In this document: positions 8,842 through 17,296 of the stretch, piece by piece
Numbering within the stretch: the stretch's first letter is position 1
How the letters are laid out: the number at the start of each line of letters is the position of its first letter
Origin: Candidatus Brachythrix odensensis
GTDB lineage: Bacteria > Chloroflexota > Anaerolineae > J036 > Brachytrichaceae
Assembly: GCA_016714465.1 (NCBI GenBank)
Contig: JADKDT010000006.1
Span: forward strand, 1 to 64,000
DNA: 64,000 nucleotides
Reading direction: 5' to 3'
The notes under the pieces: model-generated
The model's database searches: none
Seen by the model: the letters and a program-made list of their open reading frames with translations, nothing else
Told to the model about the DNA's origin: nothing
Program-made: the position numbers and the translations under genes

Positions 8842-9857
8842 GCCCGGGCGAACTCGGTCCGGGCGAGCGTGCCGATGTCCTCGAGCGCGCGCCCGCAGCC
8901 CAGAGCCACGCACGCCATCGGGGCGTCGGCGAGATAGGCGGGCACGCCCACTTCATGGGTCAGGAACTCGCCCATATTGCGCAGCAGCACCGTGCCGCCC
9001 GTCATCGCCATGCCCCGGTCAATGATGTCGGAGGCCAGTTCCGGCGGGGTGCGCTCGAGCACGCTCCGGACGCAGGCCGAAATGCTGAGCAAGGGCTCCT
9101 GAAGCGACTCGGTGATCTCGCCGGAGGAAATCTCGATCATCCGCGGCAGACCGGTGACCTGGTCACGGCCCTGCACCTGCATCGTGAGCTCGTGATCGAG
9201 GGGGGTCGCGCTGCCAATCCGGATCTTGATGTCTTCGGCGGTTGGCTCGCCGATCGCCAGGTTGTACTTGCGGCGGATAAAAGCCTGAATCGCCTCATCC
9301 AGCTTGATCCCGCCGATGCGGACCGAGTTCGCGGCGACGATGCCGTTCATTGAGACAACGGCGGCCTCGGCCGTCCCGCCGCCCACGTTGAGGACCAGAT
9401 TGCCGGTGGCGGTGTCGACCGGCAGGCCCGCGCCCAGGGCGGCGGCCAGCGGCTCGCGGATGAGATAGACCTCGCCGGCGCCGGACTCAACCGCGGCCTC
9501 GCGCACGGCCCGCCGCTCAACGCTGGTCACGCCATACGGCACGCCAATCACGATTCGGGGCGGCAGAAAGCGCCATGGCCCCTTGACCTTGTTGACGAAA
9601 TAGCGCAACAGCATCTGGGTGATCTGATAGTCGGCGATCACGCCATCGCGCACCGGCCGGGTCACCTCGAGCATGTCGGGCGTGCGGCCATACATCTGCC
9701 GGGCGGCCTCGCCATAATCGACCACCGTCACCTGATCGGCGTTGGGGAGAAGCGTGACGACCGACGGCTCCTGAATCACGATGCCCCGGCCTCGCTCGTA
9801 GACGAGGATATTGACGGTCCCGAGGTCGATGCCGAGTTCGGCTCGAAATAAACTCAT
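8838..9857 (-). CDS. mreB: MreB-like bacterial actin
   Basis: Actin-fold ATPase of 339 residues that would organise cell-wall synthesis along the membrane. The phosphate-1 motif reads LGIDLGTVNILVY. REPLAAALGAGLPV matches the MreB connecting segment, and the adenosine motif is near MAMTGGTVLLRNM. Phosphate-2 reads LNVGGGTAEAAVV where MreB normally has D-I-G-G-G-T; the Asp is replaced by Asn. mreC and mreD do not follow; the gene sits between atpC and maf on the same strand. Confidence 0.93.
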   Translation of the reverse strand: MSLFRAELGIDLGTVNILVYERGRGIVIQEPSVVTLLPNADQVTVVDYGEAARQMYGRTPDMLEVTRPVRDGVIADYQITQMLLRYFVNKVKGPWRFLPPRIVIGVPYGVTSVERRAVREAAVESGAGEVYLIREPLAAALGAGLPVDTATGNLVLNVGGGTAEAAVVSMNGIVAANSVRIGGIKLDEAIQAFIRRKYNLAIGEPTAEDIKIRIGSATPLDHELTMQVQGRDQVTGLPRMIEISSGEITESLQEPLLSISACVRSVLERTPPELASDIIDRGMAMTGGTVLLRNMGEFLTHEVGVPAYLADAPMACVALGCGRALEDIGTLARTEFARA

Positions 9858-9875
9858 CAGTCGTCAGGAGGGCGT

Positions 9876-10289
9876 TCAGCCCGTCCGTCGTTTACGCGAG
9901 GCCACCAGAACGCGGGCCTGGTTGCGCTTGAGCGCCGACTCCAACTTGAAGAGTTCTTCCTTGTTGGGCGGGGGATTCTTGAGCAGATCTTCGGCCTTCT
10001 GGCGAGCAGCCTCGGCGCGGGCCAGGTCGATGGCGTCGGAGCGTTCCGCGCTGTCGGCCAGGATGATGACCCGGTTGTTGTTGACGTCGACGAAACCGCC
10101 GCCGATCGCAAACTCGAGATCGTCACCGCCGACCTTGACCCGCAACTCGCCGGCCCGCAGCGTAGACAGCACCGGCGCGTGGCGGGGCAGAATGCCCATC
10201 ACCCCGGCCGCGCCCGGCACGGTGACCATATCCACGTCACCGCTGTAGACGGTGGCTTCACTGGTGACGATCTCGAGATGCAATTGCAT
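9876..10289 (-). CDS. atpC: F1F0 ATP synthase epsilon subunit
   Basis: 137-residue epsilon subunit: N-terminal beta-sandwich (LEIVTSEATVYSGDVDMVTVPG, then GVMGILPRHAPVLSTL) and C-terminal helical hairpin rich in Ala/Lys. It is part of the F1 central stalk and inhibits ATP hydrolysis. It starts 9 bases after atpD and is certainly co-transcribed with it. Confidence 0.96.
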   Translation of the reverse strand: MQLHLEIVTSEATVYSGDVDMVTVPGAAGVMGILPRHAPVLSTLRAGELRVKVGGDDLEFAIGGGFVDVNNNRVIILADSAERSDAIDLARAEAARQKAEDLLKNPPPNKEELFKLESALKRNQARVLVASRKRRTG

Positions 10290-10298
10290 GGCCCTAGT

Positions 10299-11717
10299 TT
10301 ACTTGGCCCGATCCTTCTCGTAGGCCTCGAAGACCTCGTCGATGGTGCCCTTCATGAAGAAGTAGCTCTCCGGGACCTCGTCGCAATCGCCCTTGAGAAT
10401 CGCGTCGAAGCTGCGCACAGTGTCCTTGATCTTGACGTAGCGGCCTTCCAGCCCGGTGAAGGGCTTGGCGACGAACATGGGCTGGCCGAGGAAGCGCTCC
10501 ATCTTGCGGGCCCGGGTGACGACCAGCTTGTCGTCTTCGCTGAGTTCATCGACGCCCAGAATGGCGATGATGTCCTGCAGGTCCTTGTAGCGCTGGAGGA
10601 TTCGCTGCACTTCGCGGGCGACCCGGTAGTGCTCGGCGCCCACGACCAGCGGGTCGAGAATGCGGCTGGAGCTGGCCAGCGGATCGACGGCCGGGAAGAT
10701 GCCCTTTTCGGCGATGCTGCGCTCGAGGTTGACCGTGGCATCGAGGTGGGCGAAGGTCGCCACCGGAGCCGGGTCGGAGTAGTCGTCGGCGGGCACGTAG
10801 ACGGCCTGCACCGAGGTGATCGAGCCCTTCTTGGTCGAGGTGATGCGCTCCTGCAGGGCGCCCATCTCGGTCCCGAGGGTGGGCTGGTAGCCGACCGCGC
10901 TGGGCATGCGCCCGAGCAACGCAGACACTTCAGAACCGCTCATGACGAAGCGGAAGATGTTGTCGATGAAGAGCAGCACATCCCGGCCCTCGTCGCGGAA
11001 GTACTCGGCCATCGTCACGCCGGTGAGGGCGGTGCGCAGGCGCACGCCGGCCGGCTCGTTCATCTGGCCGAAGATCATCACCAGCGAGTTCAGCACGCCG
11101 GCCTCGCTCATTTCGCGGTAGAGCTGGGTGCCTTCGCGGGTGCGCTCGCCGACCCCGGCGAACACCGAATAGCCGTTGTGGAACTTGGCGATGGAGTTAA
11201 TGAGCTCCTGAATGGTGACCGTCTTGCCCACCCCGGCGCCGCCGAAAATGCCGGTCTTGCCGCCCTTCGTGAAGGGGGCGATCAGGTCGATGACCTTGAT
11301 CCCCGTTTCGAGGATTTCGATCGAGCCCTTCTGATCTTCGAAGGACGGGGCCGGGCGATGAATCGGGTATTTGATGCCGGTCTTGGGCGTCTCGCGCCCG
11401 TCGATGGCGTCACCCAGCACGTTGAAGATGCGGCCAAGCGTCTCGGGGCCGACCGGGACGCTGATCGGGCCGCCGGTCTTGCGCACATGCACGCCCCGGC
11501 GCAGGCCGTCGGTGGTGTCCATGGCCACGCTCCGGATCTGGTCGTGGCCCAGGTGCTGCTGCACCTCGAGGACGAGCCGGCCCAGGCCGGGCCGGTCAAT
11601 CTCGAGGGCCTCATAGATCTCGGGCAATTCGCCCGTGCCGAACTTTACGTCGACGACGCCGCCGCGGACGGCGGTCACTTGCCCGAAGGTTGCTGCATGT
11701 CCATTTGTCGAAGCCAT
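10299..11717 (-). CDS. atpD: F1F0 ATP synthase beta subunit (catalytic)
   Basis: 472-residue catalytic F1 subunit with Walker A GGAGVGKT, the catalytic loop GVGERTREG, Walker B VLLFIDNIFRF and ALLGRMPSAVGYQPTL. GGGAGAACC precedes the ATG. Only atpD and atpC are here; alpha, gamma, delta and F0 genes must be elsewhere, so the operon is split. Confidence 0.98.
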   Translation of the reverse strand: MASTNGHAATFGQVTAVRGGVVDVKFGTGELPEIYEALEIDRPGLGRLVLEVQQHLGHDQIRSVAMDTTDGLRRGVHVRKTGGPISVPVGPETLGRIFNVLGDAIDGRETPKTGIKYPIHRPAPSFEDQKGSIEILETGIKVIDLIAPFTKGGKTGIFGGAGVGKTVTIQELINSIAKFHNGYSVFAGVGERTREGTQLYREMSEAGVLNSLVMIFGQMNEPAGVRLRTALTGVTMAEYFRDEGRDVLLFIDNIFRFVMSGSEVSALLGRMPSAVGYQPTLGTEMGALQERITSTKKGSITSVQAVYVPADDYSDPAPVATFAHLDATVNLERSIAEKGIFPAVDPLASSSRILDPLVVGAEHYRVAREVQRILQRYKDLQDIIAILGVDELSEDDKLVVTRARKMERFLGQPMFVAKPFTGLEGRYVKIKDTVRSFDAILKGDCDEVPESYFFMKGTIDEVFEAYEKDRAK

Positions 11718-11835
11718 GGTTCTCCCGATGTTGGATGATGTTTCGTGCTGATATTCACAGGCGGGGCTTACGCGCCGCCTGCAGGGTGCGAACTGATCTC
11801 ATGCTGGGTTTGCCCGGATGGACAAACACGCAATT

Positions 11836-12270
11836 TTACCGCAGAGGAGGAGGGCGCTTGGGATCGCTCGGCCACGGCCACGGGCCGACTTCCTCAACGG
11901 TCGGATTCAGCACGTCGCGACGCTCGAGTCGCGTCTGCAGGAGGCGGTATGTCGTCAGGGCCAGGATCACCAAGCCGACGACAGCGAGGTAAATCCCCAT
12001 CGACGCGGCCCGAGGACCCAACCCTGCCCAGACCTTCGCGGCAATCTGGCCAACCGCTTCAAGCGAAAAAAACGCCACGCCACGCGCAGCAGCCCAGGCG
12101 CCTGAGCCAGGAATTGCCACAACCACGACGAAGGCGCCAAGTATCGCAGCCGCGACGTCATCGTTAAGCGATGGACTCAAGTGAACACCCCGTGTTATCA
12201 CCGGCATCATCATGATCATCACAAAAAGCAACGCGAACGAGCCCAAACTGACGTTACTGAGGGTGAACAT
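11836..12270 (-). CDS. Hypothetical membrane protein
   Basis: About 144 residues with hydrophobic stretches at the N-terminus (ALLFVMIMMMPVI), the middle (AAAILGAFVVVVAI) and near the end (GIYLAVVGLVILALTTY), then a polar Pro-rich tail. The ATG at 12270 (MFTLSNVSLG) is preferred over a longer start because the upstream residues look non-coding. It is upstream of atpD on the same strand with a 118-base gap. No family was recognised. Confidence 0.5.
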   Translation of the reverse strand: MFTLSNVSLGSFALLFVMIMMMPVITRGVHLSPSLNDDVAAAILGAFVVVVAIPGSGAWAAARGVAFFSLEAVGQIAAKVWAGLGPRAASMGIYLAVVGLVILALTTYRLLQTRLERRDVLNPTVEEVGPWPWPSDPKRPPPLR

Positions 12271-12339
12271 GAGCGAGCAAGCGAACGCGAACAGTCCGCG
12301 CGTCCCGCGAACCACATGCCGGCGACAGCGCACGTCCGT

Positions 12340-13167
12340 TCAGGTTCCCTTGCGCCGCGCGGGTTCGTCGTGGATACAGTTATCGCACAAGACCCGCAGC
12401 CAGTCGTTCATCAGAATCAGTCGCGCTGGCGCGGCATGCGTGCCCGCGCCCAAATCTTGTTGACAGACACCTTGATGCGGTGGTCGAACCCTCGCGCCGA
12501 TCCAGGTCAAATAGGCCCTGATTGAGTCCGCAACTACGATCGGATTCTCTCCGAGAAGATGCAATTGCGAATTGACCGTAATTATGGTTTCTGCAGCACC
12601 GATCATCCGAAAAGACTTTCCGCCAATAAGCACCGTGTAGTTCGGCGTGCCTGCGAGTTGTTCATAGAAATGCCGGCCATCTGGGACGGGCGCGGTGCGA
12701 ATGGTGATTTCGATGCTCTCAAGTATTCCTCGCTCAACGGCTCCCAGGCTGATAGACACGGGATAACCCGCGATTGCGCCGACCAACCGATGCTGCCCAG
12801 ATGGCCGTAGCGTCGAAACGGCGTGGTATTTGAGCCCCAACAATCGGGCCAACGCATGCCAATCGCTGACGATCTTCATCTGCGCAGCAAAGACGCGGCG
12901 GCCGGTGTGTTCGCCATCGGCTGGGAACAAGTTGCCATCGACGGCCAGAATGTAGGTCCACGCCCAGCCAGTGGAAGCCGCGTGGGCGACACAACGGTGC
13001 GAGCCAATTGCAAATCCATAGCCAAGATCCGTGGCCCGCTGCCCAGTGCCACCGGCAACGATCTTGCCGTCCACCCGGATCCTGCACGGCCCGAACCAAA
13101 GCGCGTGGTCGATGTCGATATGATGAAGTTCGCCGTCGAGGGTGATAGTCCAGTTACGCTTTGTCAT
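12340..13167 (-). CDS. FAIM1-like beta-rich domain protein
   Basis: About 275 residues. The N-terminal third (WTITLDGELHHIDIDH, RIRVDGKIV, GFAIGSHRCVAH, YILAVDGNLFPADG) resembles the repeats of Fas apoptotic inhibitory molecule 1, a beta-sandwich family with some bacterial members. The rest is unassigned, ending in a CDNC pair near the C-terminus. The ATG at 13167 is favoured over a TTG six codons upstream. The function is unknown, and FAIM similarity is pattern-level only. Confidence 0.5.
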   Translation of the reverse strand: MTKRNWTITLDGELHHIDIDHALWFGPCRIRVDGKIVAGGTGQRATDLGYGFAIGSHRCVAHAASTGWAWTYILAVDGNLFPADGEHTGRRVFAAQMKIVSDWHALARLLGLKYHAVSTLRPSGQHRLVGAIAGYPVSISLGAVERGILESIEITIRTAPVPDGRHFYEQLAGTPNYTVLIGGKSFRMIGAAETIITVNSQLHLLGENPIVVADSIRAYLTWIGARVRPPHQGVCQQDLGAGTHAAPARLILMNDWLRVLCDNCIHDEPARRKGT

Positions 13168-13304
13168 GGCGTGCGTTTGAGACAAGAGAGCAGCGGCCGG
13201 AAGCGGCCGCCGTCCCGGTTCAGCGTGAGAATCTCGCGCATACTACCTCTACGCGGCATAGGCATTCTCGCCCGGAGCTGGACGGTTCAGCGGAGCCTCC
13301 GAGG

Positions 13305-13379
13305 CGAACACCCTAAGGGTTGGCCCCCGTACGCTCTACCCCGCCGCGAGCCTGTGCGGGCCAACCCTTAGGGTGTTCG
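13305..13379. repeat. Inverted repeat with 22-bp perfect arms
   Basis: Left arm 13305-13326 (CGAACACCCTAAGGGTTGGC..) and right arm 13358-13379 are exact reverse complements, separated by 31 bases. Each arm itself contains CCCTAAGGG-like symmetry. It lies beyond the nucleosidase stop and upstream of the FAIM-like gene. Confidence 0.85.
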
Positions 13380-13405
13380 GTCACATCGCTTATACCCGCA
13401 TCTCT

Positions 13406-14215
13406 CTACATCGGTCCGAGGCCCAGCCCGCGGACAAACGCGGCCACCGTCTCAACGAACGCGCCCTCGAACATCCCGGCCACCGCGGCCGGGTCGTAGG
13501 CCTCGCCGTAGTACTCGCTGTTGGAGACCCGATACAACCCGGTGAAGGGCGTGCCCATGACCGCGCAGGCCTGGGCGACCGCGTACGACTCCATATCGGC
13601 CACCCAGGCGTCGGTTGTCGCGTCCGGCACCTGGGCGGCCAGCACCCGGCGCATGAAGGCATGCTCAAAGAACCAAATGTTGCTGCCGCCGACATAGGCC
13701 CTCGCGAACGGCAACCCCTGGGCTTCCAGATGCTTCGCGTAGCGCGTGGTCAAGGCGGGATCGGGCGCGAGGACATGCGGGCGCCCGCCGAGATTGGCCC
13801 GATTGACCTGATAAGGCCGTTCGCCGAAGACCGATTGCCATTGGGCCGCATCCGATGTCGGCGCGTTGTCCGCTTCGGCCCGGGTGATCCAGGCCCCGCT
13901 GTGAAAGAAGCCGAGCGGCACGACGATGTCTCCCTGGTGGACGCCCTCGGCCTGCCCGCCCACGCAGCCGATCTTGAGCACAACGTCGGGCGTAAAACGG
14001 CGAATGGCCTCGGGCGTGGCGATGGCGGCGTTGGTCTCGCCGACATGGGTCTGTACAACGCCCACCTCCAGCCCGTCCCCGATGGCGGTCCAGAAGGGAG
14101 ATGCGCCATGGATGGGTTGGGCCGGCACGCACGCGTAATGCGCGAGCAGCCCAGCGATCTCGGTCTCCATCGCGCCGACAAACAGCACGCGCAGGCTCAC
14201 TGGCATCTGAATCAT
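13406..14215 (-). CDS. Phosphorylase-superfamily nucleosidase (MTA/SAH- or futalosine-type)
   Basis: 269-residue nucleoside hydrolase or phosphorylase of the PNP/UDP family. It starts with the MTAN-like FVGAMETEI, has KIGCVGG in the base-binding sheet, and DMESYAVAQAC, which matches the family's ribose/base-binding Glu motif (DMES/T.A.). It is longer than typical MTAN (about 230) and has an insertion carrying GGSNIWFFEH, so the substrate may differ from MTA/SAH. A single gene with no metabolic neighbours. Confidence 0.8.
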   Translation of the reverse strand: MIQMPVSLRVLFVGAMETEIAGLLAHYACVPAQPIHGASPFWTAIGDGLEVGVVQTHVGETNAAIATPEAIRRFTPDVVLKIGCVGGQAEGVHQGDIVVPLGFFHSGAWITRAEADNAPTSDAAQWQSVFGERPYQVNRANLGGRPHVLAPDPALTTRYAKHLEAQGLPFARAYVGGSNIWFFEHAFMRRVLAAQVPDATTDAWVADMESYAVAQACAVMGTPFTGLYRVSNSEYYGEAYDPAAVAGMFEGAFVETVAAFVRGLGLGPM

Positions 14216-14216
14216 A

Positions 14217-14262
14217 CAGGTTTGACCAGGTTTGGTCAGGTGGATAAAGTGTGGTCAGGTGG
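14217..14262. repeat. Inverted copies of a 19-bp repeat (left outer arm)
   Basis: Contains GGTTTGACCAGGTTTGGTCA and GTGTGGTCAGGTGG, reverse-complement versions of the CCTGACCAAACC units at 14434-14528. Together they form the outer arms of a nested palindrome of about 310 bp. Confidence 0.75.
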
Positions 14263-14317
14263 CACCCGGACGAGCCCGGTACCCCGGCTGGGGTTCCAAC
14301 GGGCATGGAATCATCTG

Positions 14318-14410
14318 TCCACAGATTACGCAGATTCGCGCGGATTGGGATTCGGTATTGGGGTTGTTTCGTGGACAATCAATCTGCGCCAAATCGGCGT
14401 AATCTGTGGA
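14318..14410. repeat. Imperfect palindrome of the CAGATTACGC type (inner arms)
   Basis: TCCACAGATTACGCAGATTC.. (14318-14347) pairs imperfectly with the complementary arm at 14380-14410. The same GTAATCTGCG core recurs singly at 21291-21324. Confidence 0.75.
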
Positions 14411-14433
14411 CGAATACCCCCGCGCCCGATGAA

Positions 14434-14528
14434 CCTGACCAAACCTTGTCCACCTGACCAAACCTGATCCACCTGACCAAACCTGACCCACCTGATCAAA
14501 CCTTACCCACCTGATCAAACCATCCCAA
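14434..14528. repeat. Five tandem 19-bp repeats abutting the tRNA promoter
   Basis: Units start at 14434, 14453, 14472, 14491 and 14510, consensus CCTGACCAAACCTGACCCA. The last unit ends 4 bases before the TATAAT of the tRNA promoter and therefore covers the -35 region. Confidence 0.9.
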
Positions 14529-14532
14529 ATGG

Positions 14533-14538
14533 TATAAT
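14533..14538 (+). promoter_or_regulatory. -10 box of the tRNA-Arg gene
   Basis: A perfect TATAAT lies 9 bases upstream of the mature tRNA 5' end. The matching -35 position falls inside the last 19-bp repeat and is not TTGACA-like. Confidence 0.75.
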
Positions 14539-14547
14539 GTCTGCCGC

Positions 14548-14621
14548 GTCCCAATAGCTCAGTTGGATAGAGCGCTTGCTTGCGGAGCAATAGGTCGGGA
14601 GTTCGAGTCTCTCTTGGGACA
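14548..14621 (+). tRNA. tRNA-Arg, anticodon GCG
   Basis: Full cloverleaf: acceptor GTCCCAA/TTGGGAC (7 perfect pairs), D-stem GCTC/GAGC, anticodon stem CTTGC/GCAAT with an open first pair, loop TTGCGGA giving anticodon GCG, T-stem GGGAG/CTCTC with loop TTCGAGT. The discriminator is A; CCA is not encoded. GCG would read CGC and CGU for arginine, where most bacteria use an ACG (inosine) tRNA. Confidence 0.92.
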
Positions 14622-14625
14622 TGCC

Positions 14626-14659
14626 CACAGCCGCCCCACCGGGCGGCTGTGCTGTTTTT
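14626..14659 (+). terminator. Intrinsic terminator of the tRNA-Arg gene
   Basis: CACAGCCGCCC pairs with GGGCGGCTGTG around a 4-base loop, followed by CTGTTTTT. The downstream ABC operon starts 35 bases later and so needs its own promoter or readthrough. Confidence 0.9.
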
Positions 14660-14693
14660 CGGGCCGGATCGCGCCGGCCGATGGGGGAGCCGT

Positions 14694-15695
14694 ATGGCGC
14701 CACAGATCAGCGTCGAAGACCTGTCCAAACACTATCAGGTGCACGAGAAGGACCCGGGCCTGGCCGGTAGTCTGCGGGCATTTTTCGCCCGCAAATACAA
14801 AACCGTCAAGGCCGTCGACCGGGTGACCTTCAACATCGACAGCGGCGAGCGGGTGGGCTTTCTGGGCCCAAACGGAGCCGGCAAGACGACCACCCTCAAG
14901 GTCCTGTCCGGCCTGCTTTACCCCACCAGCGGCGCCACCCGGGTCATGGGGTTCACCCCGCACAAACGCGAGGCGGCCTATCTGCGCCGCTTTACCCTCG
15001 TCATGGGCCAGAAACAGCAATTGCTGTGGGACCTGCCGGCGATCGAGACGTTCCTGATCAATCAGGCCATCTACGAGATCTCGAAGGCCGACTTCGAGGC
15101 CACCCTCAAGGAGCTCGACCAGCTGCTCGAGCTCGGGCCGCTGTTGCGCAAACAGGTGCGCAAGCTCTCGCTCGGCGAGCGGATGAAGTGCGAGTTGGCC
15201 GCCGCCCTGCTCCATCGGCCGCAGGTGCTGTTTCTCGATGAACCCACCATCGGCCTCGACGTCACGATGCAGGTCCGGATTCGCGATTTCGTGGCCGAAT
15301 ACAACGCGCGTTACGGCGCAACCGTCATCCTGACCAGCCACTACATGGCGGACGTGACCGCGTTGTGCAGCCGGCTGATCGTCATCGACAAGGGCCGCCT
15401 GCTCTACGACGGCGATTTCAAGGCCCTGATTGAACGGATGGCGCCCTACAAGATCATCAAACTGCAGCTCCCGCATCCCTTGCCGGAAGGGCGCCTGGCC
15501 GCCTTTGGCGAGGTGCAATCCAGCGAGGGCCTCAACGCGGTCCTGCGTATTCCGCGCGCCCGGGCGACCGAGACCGCGGCCCGCATCCTGTCCGAGATCG
15601 AGGTCGACGATGTCACGTTTGAGGATCCGCCGGTCGAGGACATCATCCGGGACGTGTTCGCCGGCGGACTTATCCCCACAGAGAAAACGCCATGA
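14694..15695 (+). CDS. ABC-2 type exporter, ATP-binding protein (COG4586-like)
   Basis: 333-residue ATPase with Walker A GPNGAGKTTT, Q-loop near GQKQQLLWDLP, signature LSLGERMK and Walker B VLFLDEPTIGLD, plus H-loop TSHYMAD. A C-terminal extension of about 90 residues follows the nucleotide-binding domain. The sequence suits the uncharacterised three-gene exporters COG4586/4587/3694 and the next two genes are the matching permeases. GGGGGAG precedes the ATG, and the stop overlaps the next start by 4 bases. The substrate is unknown. Confidence 0.9.
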   Translation: MAPQISVEDLSKHYQVHEKDPGLAGSLRAFFARKYKTVKAVDRVTFNIDSGERVGFLGPNGAGKTTTLKVLSGLLYPTSGATRVMGFTPHKREAAYLRRFTLVMGQKQQLLWDLPAIETFLINQAIYEISKADFEATLKELDQLLELGPLLRKQVRKLSLGERMKCELAAALLHRPQVLFLDEPTIGLDVTMQVRIRDFVAEYNARYGATVILTSHYMADVTALCSRLIVIDKGRLLYDGDFKALIERMAPYKIIKLQLPHPLPEGRLAAFGEVQSSEGLNAVLRIPRARATETAARILSEIEVDDVTFEDPPVEDIIRDVFAGGLIPTEKTP

Positions 15696-16492
15696 TCAGC
15701 CTCGCCCGAAAGTACGTTGCCTTTGGCAAGGCCGCCTGGTCGAACATGCTGGAGTATCGGGCCCAGATTCTGCTGTGGATGACGGGCAGCCTGCTGATGA
15801 TCGTCATGCTGATGGTCTGGCTGGGGATCGCCGCCGACCAGGCTACCGTCGGCGGATTCTCGGCGGTCGATTTCACCCTGTACTACATGCTCGGCCTGGT
15901 CGTGCGCAACATGACCGCGGTGTGGGCATCCTGGGAACTCGACACCCAGATCCGCGAGGGGACGCTTTCGCCCCAGCTCCTGCGCCCGATCAACCCCATA
16001 CACAATCACATCGCCGCCAACTGGGTGGAGAAGATTATTCGCCTGGCGGTGACCGTGCCCATCGCCGCCTTCGTCATCGCCCTCACGCCGGGGGCGAAGA
16101 TCGACCTCAGCCTGGGCGCGCTGGCGGCCGTGGCCGCGGCCTTGCTCGGGGCGTGGGCGGTGGCCTTTTTTGTCGATTACCTGATCGGGCTGACGGCGTT
16201 CTGGACGACTCAGACTTCGGCTTTCATCATGGGCTTTTACGGCCTGCGGATCGTCTTGTCGGGGACCGCCGCGCCCATGCAGCTCTTCCCGGCGGAATTT
16301 CAAGCCGCCCTGACCGCGCTGCCGTTTCGCTACATGCTCTCGTTCCCGCTCGAGATTGCCTTGAACAAGCTCAGCCCGGAGCAGATCTTGAGCGGGCTGT
16401 TGATCCAATGGGCGTGGGTGGCTGCTTTCGTGTTCGCCGTGGCGATCGTGTGGCGACTGGCCATCCGCAGTTACTCAGCGGTGGGGGCCTGA
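15692..16492 (+). CDS. ABC-2 type exporter permease (COG4587-like)
   Basis: 266-residue membrane protein with about six hydrophobic helices (for example ILLWMTGSLLMIVMLMVWLG). It overlaps the ATPase stop by 4 bases (ATGA) and is followed after 6 bases by a second, similar permease, as expected for a heterodimeric channel. Confidence 0.85.
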   Translation: MISLARKYVAFGKAAWSNMLEYRAQILLWMTGSLLMIVMLMVWLGIAADQATVGGFSAVDFTLYYMLGLVVRNMTAVWASWELDTQIREGTLSPQLLRPINPIHNHIAANWVEKIIRLAVTVPIAAFVIALTPGAKIDLSLGALAAVAAALLGAWAVAFFVDYLIGLTAFWTTQTSAFIMGFYGLRIVLSGTAAPMQLFPAEFQAALTALPFRYMLSFPLEIALNKLSPEQILSGLLIQWAWVAAFVFAVAIVWRLAIRSYSAVGA

Positions 16493-16498
16493 TCCGGT

Positions 16499-17284
16499 AT
16501 GCGCTATCTGCGCCTGATGGGCCTGTTCCTCAAGTCGAGCCTGCTGGTCGAGCTCGAGTACCGGGTCAACTTCCTTGCCCAGGGCTTTCTCGGCGTGCTG
16601 TACGCCGGGGTAAGCATCGCCAGCATCCTGTTGTTCTTTTCGCAGTCAAACCGGCTGGGCGGATGGACCCTGGACGAGGCTCTGATCATCGTCGGTCTGT
16701 TCACGATCTTCGACGGCCTGATGGAGTGCATCGTGCTGCCGAACATCAAGCGCCTGGTCGAGAACATCCGGAACGGCGCCTTCGACTTCACCCTGCTCAA
16801 GCCGATCAACAGCCAGTTCCTGTCAACCCTGCGTTATGCGCGCCTGCACGGGCTCACCGACATGGCGGTCGGGGCGGTCGTCATCATCACCGCCGTCGGT
16901 CGCATCGGCTACCGCCCCAACCTGGCCGACCTGTTTGGGTTCGGACTGACCTTTGGGATGGCCTGCCTCATCATCTATTCGATTCAGCTGGCAATGGCGA
17001 CGACAGCCTTCTGGTTTGTCAAAGTCGACAACTTCACCGAGGCCTTCCGGGCAGTCTATGACACAGCCCGCTTCCCGGTCTCGGCGTTTCGGGGCGGGCT
17101 GCGGATCGCCCTGACCTTCGTCGCCCCAATCGCCTTCATGACGACGGTCCCGGCCCAGGCCGTGCTGGGGCGATTGGACGCGGGTCTTGTGCTGGGCTCG
17201 CTCGGCTTCGGGCTGGGGCTGTTTGCCGCCAGCGCGGCCCTGTGGCGCTACGCGATTCGCAGCTACAGCAGCGCGAGCTCGTAG
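16499..17284 (+). CDS. ABC-2 type exporter permease (COG3694-like)
   Basis: 261-residue membrane protein, partner of the preceding permease. It starts MRYLRLMGLFLKSSLLVELEY, then six hydrophobic helices, ending LWRYAIRSYSSASS; the previous permease ends with the parallel WRLAIRSYSAVGA, so the two are related. The TAG stop lies at the edge of a large inverted repeat. Last gene of the operon. Confidence 0.85.
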   Translation: MRYLRLMGLFLKSSLLVELEYRVNFLAQGFLGVLYAGVSIASILLFFSQSNRLGGWTLDEALIIVGLFTIFDGLMECIVLPNIKRLVENIRNGAFDFTLLKPINSQFLSTLRYARLHGLTDMAVGAVVIITAVGRIGYRPNLADLFGFGLTFGMACLIIYSIQLAMATTAFWFVKVDNFTEAFRAVYDTARFPVSAFRGGLRIALTFVAPIAFMTTVPAQAVLGRLDAGLVLGSLGFGLGLFAASAALWRYAIRSYSSASS

Positions 17285-17296
17285 GCCTCCACCGAA

